Shown here in pieces: positions 16,327-24,329 of a DNA stretch of 64,000 nucleotides (position 1 is the first letter of the stretch; every line of letters starts with the position of its first letter). The DNA comes from Pseudarthrobacter siccitolerans (GTDB lineage Bacteria > Actinomycetota > Actinomycetes > Actinomycetales > Micrococcaceae). A model generated the notes under the pieces. The model saw nothing but the letters and a program-made list of their open reading frames with translations, had not been told where the DNA came from and did no database searches. Position numbers and translations under genes: made by a program. The DNA lies in the NCBI RefSeq assembly GCF_001046895.1, contig NZ_CAQI01000053.1, positions 496,001 through 560,000 on the forward strand, written 5' to 3'.

Positions 16327-17451
16327 ATGGCAGCAGTACAGAACGTCGGAATCGTTGGGGCGGGAGCCGCTGGGCTGGCCGCAGCCATCCTCCTGGCCGA
16401 CGCCGGAATCCAGGTGGAAATCCTCGAAAAGGCGGACGCCCCGCAGACCCTCGGGTCCGGCATCACCCTGCAGGGCAACGCCCTGCGGGTGCTCCGCCAG
16501 CTCGGAGTCTGGGACCAGGTGGAGGCGAAGGGTTACGGGTTCAGCACCCTGGGCCTGCGCGCCCCGGATCCGGCCGGCACCGTTATCGCGGTCCTCGAGG
16601 ACATCCGGACCGGCGGCGAGGACCTTCCCGCCACCATGGGCATGTACCGCCCGGACCTCACCGCCATCCTCCGCGAACGCGCCGAGCAGGCCGGTGCCCG
16701 GATCAGCTATGGCAGGACCGTCACCGGAATAACGGACGACGGCGGATCCGTCACCGTGAGCACCGCCGACGGCGGCAGCACAACGTATGACCTCCTGATT
16801 GGCGCCGACGGCCTGCACTCAGCCGTGCGCAAGGCCATCGGCATCGACGTGGAACCACAGCCCACCGGCATGGGCATCTGGCGCGCGTTCGTGGAGCGGC
16901 CCGACGAGGTGGTCCGCACCGACCTGACTTACGGCGGCCCCTGCTTCATCGCCGGCTACTGCCCCACCGGCCCGGACACCATCTACGCCTACCTGGTGGA
17001 GAAGGCCCAGGAGCGCAAGCACGAGGACGGGCCCCGCATCATGGCCGAACTCGCCGCAGCCTACGGCGGGCCGTGGAAGGAAATCCGCGCCAACCTGGAC
17101 CACAGCGCCCGCATCAACTACACGTGGTTCACCACCCACCTGGTGGATGGCCCGTGGAACCGCGGCCGCACCGTGATCATCGGCGACGCGGCCCACAGCT
17201 GCCCGCCCACGGTGGCGCAAGGTGCAGCCATGGCACTCGAGGATGCCGCTGTGCTGGCTGAGCTGCTGATCCGGGCTGACCACCTCACCGAAACCCTGTG
17301 GAAGGAATTCACCGACCGCCGGCTGGACCGGGCCAAGGCAGTAGTCACCGCTTCCGTCCAGCTGGGGCAGTGGATGCTCGACGGCGTCCGCGACGCCAAC
17401 GTGCCCGGCCTGATGAACTCGCTGTCCACCATGCTAAAGGAACCCGCATGA
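16327..17451 (+). CDS. FAD-dependent aromatic monooxygenase (salicylate/3-hydroxybenzoate hydroxylase-like)
   Basis: A 374-residue class A flavoprotein hydroxylase. It has the dinucleotide-binding GAGAAGLAAAILLADAG near residue 11, the GADGLHSAVRKAIG motif, and the second FAD motif VIIGDAAHSCPPTVAQGAAM near residue 285. The ATG at 16327 follows AAAGGAG at 16314-16320; the frame stays open far upstream (from 15613) but that stretch overlaps the cyclase gene and is not coding. It probably hydroxylates, possibly with decarboxylation, an aromatic acid using NAD(P)H to make the diol cleaved by the dioxygenase at 13254. It ends in an ATGA overlap with the next gene. Confidence 0.92.
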   Translation: MAAVQNVGIVGAGAAGLAAAILLADAGIQVEILEKADAPQTLGSGITLQGNALRVLRQLGVWDQVEAKGYGFSTLGLRAPDPAGTVIAVLEDIRTGGEDLPATMGMYRPDLTAILRERAEQAGARISYGRTVTGITDDGGSVTVSTADGGSTTYDLLIGADGLHSAVRKAIGIDVEPQPTGMGIWRAFVERPDEVVRTDLTYGGPCFIAGYCPTGPDTIYAYLVEKAQERKHEDGPRIMAELAAAYGGPWKEIRANLDHSARINYTWFTTHLVDGPWNRGRTVIIGDAAHSCPPTVAQGAAMALEDAAVLAELLIRADHLTETLWKEFTDRRLDRAKAVVTASVQLGQWMLDGVRDANVPGLMNSLSTMLKEPA

Positions 17452-18521
17452 GCGCCGATCCTGTCCAAGTGCCCACCGTGGATGTCCACGCCCACATCCT
17501 GCTTCCGGCCCTGCAGCAGCTGGCGGCCGAGACGGATCCCGAGGGCTTCGGCGCCCAGCAGGCCCTGGAAGTGCGGCGCAACGGCCCGGAGTCCATGGCA
17601 GCGTCGGGCAGGATGATCAAGGAGCGCTGGCCGCAGCTGACGGACCTGGACCGCCGGCTCGCTGACATGGACGCCCAGGGCGTGGAGGTGCAGCTGGTCT
17701 CGCCGTCGCCGTCGCACTTCTATTACTTCGCCGGCGGGGAACTGGGCCTCAAACTGGCCAAGGCCGCCAACCAGGCGGTCCGCGAATTTGTGGACCGCGC
17801 GCCGGACCGGCTCAACGGCCTCGGCCTGGTCCCGCTCCAGCACCCTGCCCTGATGGTGGAAGCCCTGGAGGATGCGGTGCTGGAATGCGGGCTGCTGGGT
17901 GTGGAGATCGGCTCGTTCGCCGCCACCCCAAACGATCCGGAGCGCAGCACCGTGGAACTGTCCGATCCCCGGCTGGAGCCGTTCTGGAACCGGGCGGAGG
18001 AGCTGGGCGCCCTGGTGTTCCTGCACCCGTTCGGCTGCTCGCTGGATGAGCGGCTGGACCGCTTCTATCTGGCCAACGCCGTTTCCCAGCCGGCCGAGAA
18101 CGCGGTGGCCCTGTCCCACCTGATCTTCAGCGGCGTCCTGGACCGGCACCCTGAGTTGAAAGTGCTGGCGGCGCACGGCGGCGGCTACCTTCCCACAACG
18201 TTGGGCCGCTCGGACCATGCGTGGAAGGTCCGGCCCGAGGCACACGGCTGCGCCCAGCCGCCGTCGTCCTACCTGAAGAAGCTGTACTTCGACTCACTCG
18301 TGCACAGCCCCGCTGAACTGCGGGCTCTCGTGGCCGCCGCCGGTCCGGAGCAGGTGCTGCTCGGCTCGGACTACCCGTTCGACATGGGATCGGACCTCCC
18401 GGTGGACGAGGTGGAGGCCGCCGGGCTCCCTGCCGAGGACGAAACCCAGGTTTTGGGCGGCAACGCACGCACGCTGGGCATCACCGCGGCGGCCGCCCTG
18501 GCCGCCCGACGCAACGCTTAA
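17448..18521 (+). CDS. Amidohydrolase family protein, ACMSD-like (putative decarboxylase)
   Basis: A 357-residue TIM-barrel amidohydrolase of the amidohydrolase-2 group, which includes 2-amino-3-carboxymuconate semialdehyde decarboxylase and gamma-resorcylate decarboxylase. Metal-site motifs are VDVHAHIL (His14, His16), FLHPFG near residue 193, AAHGGGYLP near 242 and LGSDYPFDMG with Asp near 307. The ATG at 17448 overlaps the monooxygenase stop (ATGA). After meta cleavage of a carboxylated ring, a non-oxidative decarboxylation of the semialdehyde would fit its place in the operon; this is inference. A direct ring decarboxylase or a simple hydrolase is the alternative. Confidence 0.88.
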   Translation: MSADPVQVPTVDVHAHILLPALQQLAAETDPEGFGAQQALEVRRNGPESMAASGRMIKERWPQLTDLDRRLADMDAQGVEVQLVSPSPSHFYYFAGGELGLKLAKAANQAVREFVDRAPDRLNGLGLVPLQHPALMVEALEDAVLECGLLGVEIGSFAATPNDPERSTVELSDPRLEPFWNRAEELGALVFLHPFGCSLDERLDRFYLANAVSQPAENAVALSHLIFSGVLDRHPELKVLAAHGGGYLPTTLGRSDHAWKVRPEAHGCAQPPSSYLKKLYFDSLVHSPAELRALVAAAGPEQVLLGSDYPFDMGSDLPVDEVEAAGLPAEDETQVLGGNARTLGITAAAALAARRNA

Positions 18522-18532
18522 GGAAGACGAAT

Positions 18533-19531
18533 ATGGTCAAGATTGCCCGTTGGGATCACGACGGCGGGACGCAGTCCGGCTTTGTGGACGGCGGAAACTG
18601 CTATGCCCTGCCCGCAGGCCAGTCCGTCCAGACACTGCTTGACGCCGGACTCGAGGAGGCGCTGGCACTGGCCCGTCAGGTCATTGCGTCCGCCCCTGCC
18701 GTTCCGCTGACGGAGGTGGGCCTGCGCGCCCCGCTGGTGCCCGCCACCATCCGGGACTTCGTGGCGTTCGAGGAACACGTCGAAGGCGTGCGGAAGAGCA
18801 TCGACGGCGTGGCCGGCGTGGTGCCCGAATGGTACGAGGCACCCACCTTCTACTTCACCAACCCGCACACGGTGACGGGCACCGGCGAGGTGATCGGTAT
18901 CCCGGCGGGGTGCACGGACCTGGACTTTGAGACGGAAGTGGCCGCCGTGGTCGGACGCGTTCCGGGCAGCGACGGCCGGAACCTGAGCGCGGAGGAAGCC
19001 CGCCGGCACATCTTCGGGTACGCCGTGCTCAACGACTGGTCCGCGCGGGACCTGCAGCGCCGGGAAATGAAGGTCAGCCTGGGGCCCTGCAAGGGCAAGG
19101 ATTTCGCCAACACACTCGGCCCGTGGATTGTCACCGCGGACGAGTTCGAGGACCGGCACGACGCCGAGGGCTTCCTGCCGATCTCCATGGCTGTCGAAGT
19201 CAACGGGGAAGTGATCGGCCAGGACCTGCTCTCCAACATGGGCTGGCCGTTCGCGGAGCTGGTGGCTTATGCCTCGCAGGACTCGGTGGTGCGGCCCGGC
19301 GATGTGCTGGGTTCCGGCACGTGCGGCAGCGGCTGCCTGGCCGAACTGTGGGGCCGGAACGGCGCCCAGACTCCCCCGCCGCTGAAGACCGGCGACGTGG
19401 TCCGGATGACGGTGGAAGGGATCGGAACCATCGAGAACACCGTGGGCGCCCGGCGCGAGGCCGTGACCCGGGTTCCCGCCCGTACCCGTCCGCGCAACCG
19501 GGTGGCCGCTGCCGCTCCTTCCGGAATCTAG
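18533..19531 (+). CDS. Fumarylacetoacetate hydrolase family protein (second copy)
   Basis: A 332-residue FAH-fold enzyme, clearly different from the copy at 14280. Features include LVPATIRDFVAFEEHVEGV, YFTNPHTVTGTGEV, the metal motif DLDFETEVAAVVG and AVLNDWSARDLQRREM, close to the 2-hydroxyhepta-2,4-diene-dioate isomerase / ureidoglycolate-lyase-like group. It has AAGGAAG 6 bases before its ATG and is followed after one base by the SDR gene. In a meta-cleavage route one FAH paralogue would act as hydratase/isomerase and the other as hydrolase or decarboxylase; the assignment between the two is not possible here. Confidence 0.9.
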   Translation: MVKIARWDHDGGTQSGFVDGGNCYALPAGQSVQTLLDAGLEEALALARQVIASAPAVPLTEVGLRAPLVPATIRDFVAFEEHVEGVRKSIDGVAGVVPEWYEAPTFYFTNPHTVTGTGEVIGIPAGCTDLDFETEVAAVVGRVPGSDGRNLSAEEARRHIFGYAVLNDWSARDLQRREMKVSLGPCKGKDFANTLGPWIVTADEFEDRHDAEGFLPISMAVEVNGEVIGQDLLSNMGWPFAELVAYASQDSVVRPGDVLGSGTCGSGCLAELWGRNGAQTPPPLKTGDVVRMTVEGIGTIENTVGARREAVTRVPARTRPRNRVAAAAPSGI

Positions 19532-19532
19532 G

Positions 19533-20309
19533 GTGGTTTCCCTCCAGCTCGAGGGCCGGACAGTGGTGGTCACCGGCGCAGGCCAGGGCCAGGGTGCCGC
19601 GGAGGCGCGCCTGCTGGCGGAGGCCGGGGCGCGGGTCATCGCAACGGACCTGGCGGCGGAAATGCCCGCCGGGCTGGGCACGGAGCCTTCGGCTTCGGCC
19701 GGCGCCCTCGTATATCGGCAGCTGGACGTGACCGATGCCTCCGGCTGGTCCGGATTCACTTCCTGGATCCGGTCGCAAGGCTGGCAGTTGGACGGGCTGG
19801 TCAACAACGCCGGCGTCACCCAGCGAAGCCGGCTACTGGATGTCTCGGTGGCCGACCTGCAGAAGGTCTACGAGGTCAACGTTGCCGGCAGCCTGTTGGG
19901 AATCCAGTCGCTCGCGCCCTTGATGGGCAGCGGCGCTTCCATTGTTAATGTCGGCTCTGTTGCGGGCCTGACGGCGCACTATCCGTTGGCCTACACCGCG
20001 AGCAAGTGGGCGCTGCGCGGGTTGTCCCAGGTGGCAGCCATGGAACTTGGCCCGCTCGGGATCCGGGTCAACACCGTCCATCCGGGCTTCATCGAAACAC
20101 CCATGACGGCGGGCGCCAAGCCTGAGTTCCGGCAGGCCACCCTGGCCGAAACCCCGCTGGGACGTACCGGCAGCGTGGAGGAGGTGGCCGCCGTCGTGCT
20201 TTTCCTGCTCAGCCCGCTCTCTTCCTTCGTAACGGGTGCCGAGATCCCCGTGGACGGCGGCCAGGCATCCCACGGCGCTGCCAAGTCGGTCTCCGACGCC
20301 CTGCGCTAA
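19533..20309 (+). CDS. SDR family NAD(P)-dependent oxidoreductase
   Basis: A 258-residue classical short-chain dehydrogenase. It has the cofactor motif VVTGAGQGQGAAEAR near residue 13, NNAGVTQRS, and the catalytic Tyr-x-x-x-Lys in AYTASKWALRGL near residue 154. The GTG start lies one base after the preceding stop. As last gene of the aromatic operon it may oxidise a dihydrodiol or hydroxy-acid intermediate. It is convergent with a second SDR gene at 20319, only 9 bases away, without a visible terminator between. Confidence 0.92.
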   Translation: MVSLQLEGRTVVVTGAGQGQGAAEARLLAEAGARVIATDLAAEMPAGLGTEPSASAGALVYRQLDVTDASGWSGFTSWIRSQGWQLDGLVNNAGVTQRSRLLDVSVADLQKVYEVNVAGSLLGIQSLAPLMGSGASIVNVGSVAGLTAHYPLAYTASKWALRGLSQVAAMELGPLGIRVNTVHPGFIETPMTAGAKPEFRQATLAETPLGRTGSVEEVAAVVLFLLSPLSSFVTGAEIPVDGGQASHGAAKSVSDALR

Positions 20310-20318
20310 ACCAAACGG

Positions 20319-21101
20319 TCAGCCCGGCAGCACCGCGGACCAGCCGCCGTCGACCATCAAGTTGGCGCCGGTGACGTACGAGGCCTCGTCGGAGGCGAGG
20401 AACAGCGCGCACTTTGCCACCTCTTCGGGCGCCCCTATCCGGCCCAGCGGGATGCTGCCGGCGATGGCCCGCATCGGATGGTCGGGAGCGAGGAGGTTGC
20501 CCTCGGTGGCCGCGGTACGGATCATTCCCGGACTGACCGCATTGACCCGCAGACCGTGCGGGGCGCCCTCGGCCGCAAGCTGTTTGGTCATGGCCACCAC
20601 CGCTCCCTTCGTGGCGGTGTGGGCCAGCCGGCCGTTGGTCATCGAGCCGGTCACCCCCGCCGTGGAGCCCACCAGGACGATGGCGCTGTTGGCAGCCTGG
20701 ATCAACTGCGGCCAGAAGTACTTGACCGGCAGGAACACCACGTCCATCTCGTGTTCAATGTTCCACTTCCAGTCATCGAAGGTGAGCTCCTCCACCGGGG
20801 CGAAGCGCGTGACTGCGGCGTTGGCGTACAGGACGTGGACCTGGCCGTGCCTGGCGGCGACATCCGCAGCCCAGGCCGCCACGGCTGCCTCGTCCGTCAG
20901 ATCAACCCGGCTGCTGCTCATTCGGCCCCCGGCGTCGGTGACCGCCGCAACCGTGGCGGCGGCGCCGTCATCGTCCATGTCGCAGCCCACCACGCAGGCC
21001 CCTTCCGCGGCAAAGGCGAGCGCGGCAGCCCTGCCCTGGCCGCTTGCCGTTCCGGTGATGACGGCCGTCTTGCCGGCCAGGCGCCGACTGGAAGCGGGCA
21101 T
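20319..21101 (-). CDS. SDR family oxidoreductase with His in place of the catalytic Tyr
   Basis: A 260-residue SDR-fold protein with the cofactor motif VITGTASGQGRAAALAF near the N terminus and NAAVTRF in place of NNAG. At the catalytic position the sequence reads LAHTATKGAVVAM, so the Tyr of Tyr-x-x-x-Lys is His (codon CAC); the Lys and the preceding VGSTAGVTG serine strand are kept. It may still reduce, work by a different mechanism, or be inactive. It is transcribed opposite to the aromatic operon and has a LysR-type box 80 bases upstream (21181-21199), which ties it to the same regulon. Confidence 0.9.
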   Translation of the reverse strand: MPASSRRLAGKTAVITGTASGQGRAAALAFAAEGACVVGCDMDDDGAAATVAAVTDAGGRMSSSRVDLTDEAAVAAWAADVAARHGQVHVLYANAAVTRFAPVEELTFDDWKWNIEHEMDVVFLPVKYFWPQLIQAANSAIVLVGSTAGVTGSMTNGRLAHTATKGAVVAMTKQLAAEGAPHGLRVNAVSPGMIRTAATEGNLLAPDHPMRAIAGSIPLGRIGAPEEVAKCALFLASDEASYVTGANLMVDGGWSAVLPG

Positions 21102-21180
21102 GGGAGATCCTTCCGAAAGTGTGTTTCCTCGACTTTCGCAGGGATGGGCCGGAAGGGGAACGGCGTCTGGGATCTAGGTG

Positions 21181-21199
21181 GTATCCGCCGCGTGGATAC
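21181..21199 (-). promoter_or_regulatory. Putative LysR-type box, perfect dyad
   Basis: GTATCC-GCCGCGT-GGATAC, a perfect 6+7+6 dyad with the T-N11-A core. It lies 80 bases upstream of the SDR gene at 20319-21101 and just after the 3' end of the DoxX gene. It is the best copy of the motif also seen at 13132, 21928 and 24270. Confidence 0.7.
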
Positions 21200-21213
21200 T
21201 CATTGGGACAAGT

Positions 21214-21789
21214 TCAGCCCTCTTCTGTGGTGATGACCGCAGGACTGTCTGCGGCCGGGGCCGCAGCGTCTGAGGCGAGGGCCTTGCGCCGGCGGGCAAC
21301 CTGGATGGCGATGGCGGTGGGAATGGCGGCCAAAGCGGTGATCCGCATCCATGGCCGATCCAGGACATGGCCGGTGAGCGCATCAAGGGAGTAGAGTCCG
21401 GAACCCCCGATCGTGAACGCGGCGGCTGCCAGGCCCAGCACGGCCGGGTACTCAAGGCCGCCCTCCTGGGCGAAGAAACCGTTCGGGGCGTGGACGCTGG
21501 CTGCGACGCCCATGGTGGTTGCGGCAGCGGCACCGGCGGCAGGGGTGGCCAAACCCAGGGCCAAGGCGAGCCCGGCTCCTGCTTCACCTACACCCGCAAG
21601 GACGGCGCTTGTTTTAGCGGGGCGGAACCCCATGGCGTGCATGCCCTGACTGGTGCCTTCGACGCCTCCCCCGCCGAACCAGCCGAAGAGTTTTTGGGAT
21701 CCGTGAGCCACGAGCACTCCTCCCAGGGCCACCCGGAACAGGGTCTGCGCGGCGGCCGCCGCCTCAGGGCTGGTGGTTACATTGCTCAT
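21214..21789 (-). CDS. DoxX family membrane protein
   Basis: A 191-residue protein with four hydrophobic helices (LFRVALGGVLVAHGSQKLFG, VLAGVGEAGAGLALALGLAT and two more). GSQKLFGWFGGGG and the following GMHAMGF are typical of the DoxX/DoxD family of small membrane proteins linked to quinone or redox-stress functions. An AGGAGGAC Shine-Dalgarno precedes the ATG at 21789. It lies between the regulator and the SDR gene of the aromatic region and has a LysR-type box about 140 bases upstream. The ~30-residue charged C terminus is cytoplasmic by the positive-inside rule. The specific role is unknown. Confidence 0.88.
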   Translation of the reverse strand: MSNVTTSPEAAAAAQTLFRVALGGVLVAHGSQKLFGWFGGGGVEGTSQGMHAMGFRPAKTSAVLAGVGEAGAGLALALGLATPAAGAAAATTMGVAASVHAPNGFFAQEGGLEYPAVLGLAAAAFTIGGSGLYSLDALTGHVLDRPWMRITALAAIPTAIAIQVARRRKALASDAAAPAADSPAVITTEEG

Positions 21790-21920
21790 AACAGTCCTCC
21801 TTGGGGTTGTCTGAGTCGCTGCACGGCTCGCTTCAGCACGAGTCTACGGCTGCGCAACCACCCGTCACAGGGGAAAATCATGCAGGGTACCCCCTCCGGC
21901 AGCGGGTGCCGGACATGGGT

Positions 21921-22883
21921 TTACCCGGTATCCGCCCCTTGGATAGCCACCGGATGCGCGGTGACGGGGAAGAGCTCGTGAAGCCGGGCGCAGGAGCGCT
22001 GGACCACTGACCGCAGCCACACGCTCGCCGGGTCCTCGGCCTGGGACGGGTGCCAGTACATCGCCTCCACCAGCGACGCTTCGGTTCCCCCGGAGAACTC
22101 CAGCACCGCTATGTCTGCGCCGCGCTGTGCCCGTCCAGCCAGCATCCGCGGAACGAGTGCCACAAGGTCCGTGCCTTCGACCAGGAGCGGCAGGGAGAGG
22201 AAGCCTGCCACCACGGCCGCCACCCGGCGCTGGATGCCCCGGGACTCGAACAGCTTGTCCGCCGGGGTGCTGATGCCCTCGCCGAAATAGCCGACGGCGT
22301 GCGGCACTGCGGTCAGGTCTTCGAGGGTCAGGCGGGGCTGCTGGAGCAGCGGGTTGCCGGCGTCGGCCACGGCCACAAAGCTGTCACGGAAGAGCTGCTT
22401 GCTGACGCCCTGCATCTGGTACCCCGTGGGCCCCACCAGCAGGTCGATCTTGGAGTAGTCGGCCATCTGGCCCTGGATCCCTGAGCCTGCGGTGGGGACG
22501 AAGTCCACGGAGACGCCCGGTGCTTCTTCCCGCAGGATCCCCCGCAGCGGCCCCACGATGAGGGCGGCGGCGTAGTCCGAGGCGGCGATGATGAACTCAC
22601 GCTCGCTGGTGGCGGCGTCGAACCCGGACCGCACGCGCGTGGCCCGCTGGATGTGAAGCATGGCTTCATCAACCAGCGGGACCAACGACTGGGCAAAAGG
22701 CGTGAGGTCATAGGTGCGGCCGTTGCGGACCAGGAGTTCGTCGTCGAAATGGCGCCGGAGCCTGGCCATCGCCGCGCTGGTGGCCGGCTGGCTGAGCTGG
22801 AGCCGCTCCGCCGCCCGGGAGATGTTGCGCAGTTCCAGGAGGACCTGAAGTTGGGGCAGCAGGTTCAGGTCCAGGTTCTTCAT
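21921..22883 (-). CDS. LysR family transcriptional regulator
   Basis: A 320-residue LysR regulator. The N-terminal winged helix (MKNLDLNLLPQLQVLLELRN, then SQPATSAAMARLRRHFDD) covers residues ~1-62; the rest is the periplasmic-binding-like effector domain of the NodD/LinR type. The ATG at 22883 is preferred over a GTG two codons earlier because the family usually begins this way; neither has a strong SD. Four GTATCC-N7-GGATAC boxes lie upstream of the aromatic operon, the SDR, DoxX and the MFS gene, and this is the only LysR gene among them, so it is the best candidate to bind them. One of these boxes lies inside its own 3' end. Confidence 0.92.
   Translation of the reverse strand: MKNLDLNLLPQLQVLLELRNISRAAERLQLSQPATSAAMARLRRHFDDELLVRNGRTYDLTPFAQSLVPLVDEAMLHIQRATRVRSGFDAATSEREFIIAASDYAAALIVGPLRGILREEAPGVSVDFVPTAGSGIQGQMADYSKIDLLVGPTGYQMQGVSKQLFRDSFVAVADAGNPLLQQPRLTLEDLTAVPHAVGYFGEGISTPADKLFESRGIQRRVAAVVAGFLSLPLLVEGTDLVALVPRMLAGRAQRGADIAVLEFSGGTEASLVEAMYWHPSQAEDPASVWLRSVVQRSCARLHELFPVTAHPVAIQGADTG
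21928..21946 (-). promoter_or_regulatory. Putative LysR-type box inside the 3' end of the LysR gene
   Basis: GTATCC-GCCCCTT-GGATAG, one mismatch from a perfect dyad. It falls within the last ten codons of the LysR gene, about 140 bases upstream of DoxX, so coding constraint may explain part of it. Confidence 0.55.
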
Positions 22884-22930
22884 ACCCACAGGTTATCCGT
22901 GCCCTTTAGTTCCGCCCTTCCAAAGGCTGG

Positions 22931-24148
22931 CTAATGGCTGACCGGCACCATGCGCGGCCCCCGGACCAGGACGGCAAGGAGGGCCACAGCGCACGCGATG
23001 CCCAAGGCGCCCAAGGCAAACCCAAGACTTCCGAGCCCCGCCGCGGCCGCCCCGAGGACGATCGGAGTCAGGAACTGGCCGATGAACAATGTTCCGGTCC
23101 AGATGCCGGTGCCACGGCCGCGCTGCTGGTATTCGAGTCCGTTGACCGCCCAGGTCAGGAGGGTGGGCAGCAGGACACCGGTTCCTGCGCTGGCAATGAC
23201 GGCACCGGCAATCGCCAGCGGAACATTCCCTGCGACGGAAACGAGTGAAAGTCCGACGGCGGCCAGCCCGAAGGCGAGCGCCAGCAGGTTCTTCGTGCCC
23301 AGCTTCGCCAGGAACCGGAAGGAGATGGCGCCAGCTGCCGTGGCCAGGGATGCGATGGCTGCGGCGAGGCCGATGAGTGCCGCGTCAGCAACGCCGAGGC
23401 CGGTGATGACATACGGCAGGTGCACGATGAGGGCGTAGAACACGATGCCCCCGAACAGCGTCACTGCGGCCGGGGCGCCAATCTGCCGCCACGGCACCGG
23501 GGTGCGCGCCGCCGTCGTGCGCTGGCTCTTTGCTGGCTCCCACAGCTTAAAGATCATGGGGATGACGATCACGGCACTGACCGCGTACAGCCAGAACGGC
23601 GTCCGCCAGCTGATGCTGCCCAGGGCACCGCCGAGGGCAAAGAACGCCGTGGCGGCGAGCGCACTGACCATTGTTTGCAGGCCCAGGTATTTGTTCCGCT
23701 GTTCGCCCTGGTAATAGTCCGTAAGGAGTGTGGTGCAGCACGTCATGATGGCGGCCTCTGCTATGCCCACGCCGACGCGGGACACGGCGATGGACTCCAG
23801 GCTGGTGAGCCACAGCGGCGCCGTCCCGAAGGCGGCATACGCCAGCATGGCGAAGACCAGGAGCTGCTTCCGGCCCACCCTGTCGGCGACATAGCCGGCC
23901 AGCGGTGAGAAGAGGGCCACGAACAGTGCCGGCAGCGTCAGGGTGAGCGGTACCAGGATGGCCACGCCGGGTGTGCCCGCAAACACCTCGCTTAACGTCG
24001 GCAGGATGGGCGCGAGCAGAACGGCGCCCAGCACCGGCATGCAGCTGCCGGCAACAAGCAGGGCAGCCTGGAACCGCCCGGCCCGGCGCGTCTCCGCCAG
24101 ACCGGGCGTCCCGTTCCTGGCGGCACCCGCGAGCTGAATATTCTCCAT
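22931..24148 (-). CDS. MFS transporter, 12-helix
   Basis: A 405-residue major facilitator protein with about 12 hydrophobic helices and the loop 2-3 motif GYVADRVGRKQLLVFA. The start MENIQLAGA at 24148 is chosen for AAGGAAG 7 bases upstream. Helix segments such as PVLGAVLLAPILPTLSEVFA and VILTC-type spacing resemble proton-driven drug/metabolite carriers of the AraJ-like group. It is upstream of the LysR gene on the same strand and has a LysR-type box about 120 bases before its start, so it probably imports the aromatic substrate of the pathway or exports a toxic intermediate. The direction of transport cannot be told. Confidence 0.9.
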   Translation of the reverse strand: MENIQLAGAARNGTPGLAETRRAGRFQAALLVAGSCMPVLGAVLLAPILPTLSEVFAGTPGVAILVPLTLTLPALFVALFSPLAGYVADRVGRKQLLVFAMLAYAAFGTAPLWLTSLESIAVSRVGVGIAEAAIMTCCTTLLTDYYQGEQRNKYLGLQTMVSALAATAFFALGGALGSISWRTPFWLYAVSAVIVIPMIFKLWEPAKSQRTTAARTPVPWRQIGAPAAVTLFGGIVFYALIVHLPYVITGLGVADAALIGLAAAIASLATAAGAISFRFLAKLGTKNLLALAFGLAAVGLSLVSVAGNVPLAIAGAVIASAGTGVLLPTLLTWAVNGLEYQQRGRGTGIWTGTLFIGQFLTPIVLGAAAAGLGSLGFALGALGIACAVALLAVLVRGPRMVPVSH

Positions 24149-24269
24149 TGAATCTTCCTTAGCCTCTTGATGGTCACGGGGTGGACGGCGCCGCTGGGGC
24201 ACCGAAAAGTGACTTCCCTCACTGTGGCAACACCCGGGCTATCGCGGAATCATGGATTTGGGATAGCTG

Positions 24270-24288
24270 GTATCCACGGGACGGATGG
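24270..24288 (-). promoter_or_regulatory. Putative LysR-type box upstream of the MFS gene
   Basis: GTATCC-ACGGGAC-GGATGG, with an overlapping second GGATAG just left (24261-24266). It shares GACGGAT with the box at 13132. A further small dyad, AGTGA-N6-TCACT, lies at 24208-24223 nearer the start of the MFS gene. Confidence 0.6.
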
Positions 24289-24329
24289 ACGCCATGGACC
24301 TCAGGGCCCAAAGGCTAACCGGAAGCGTG

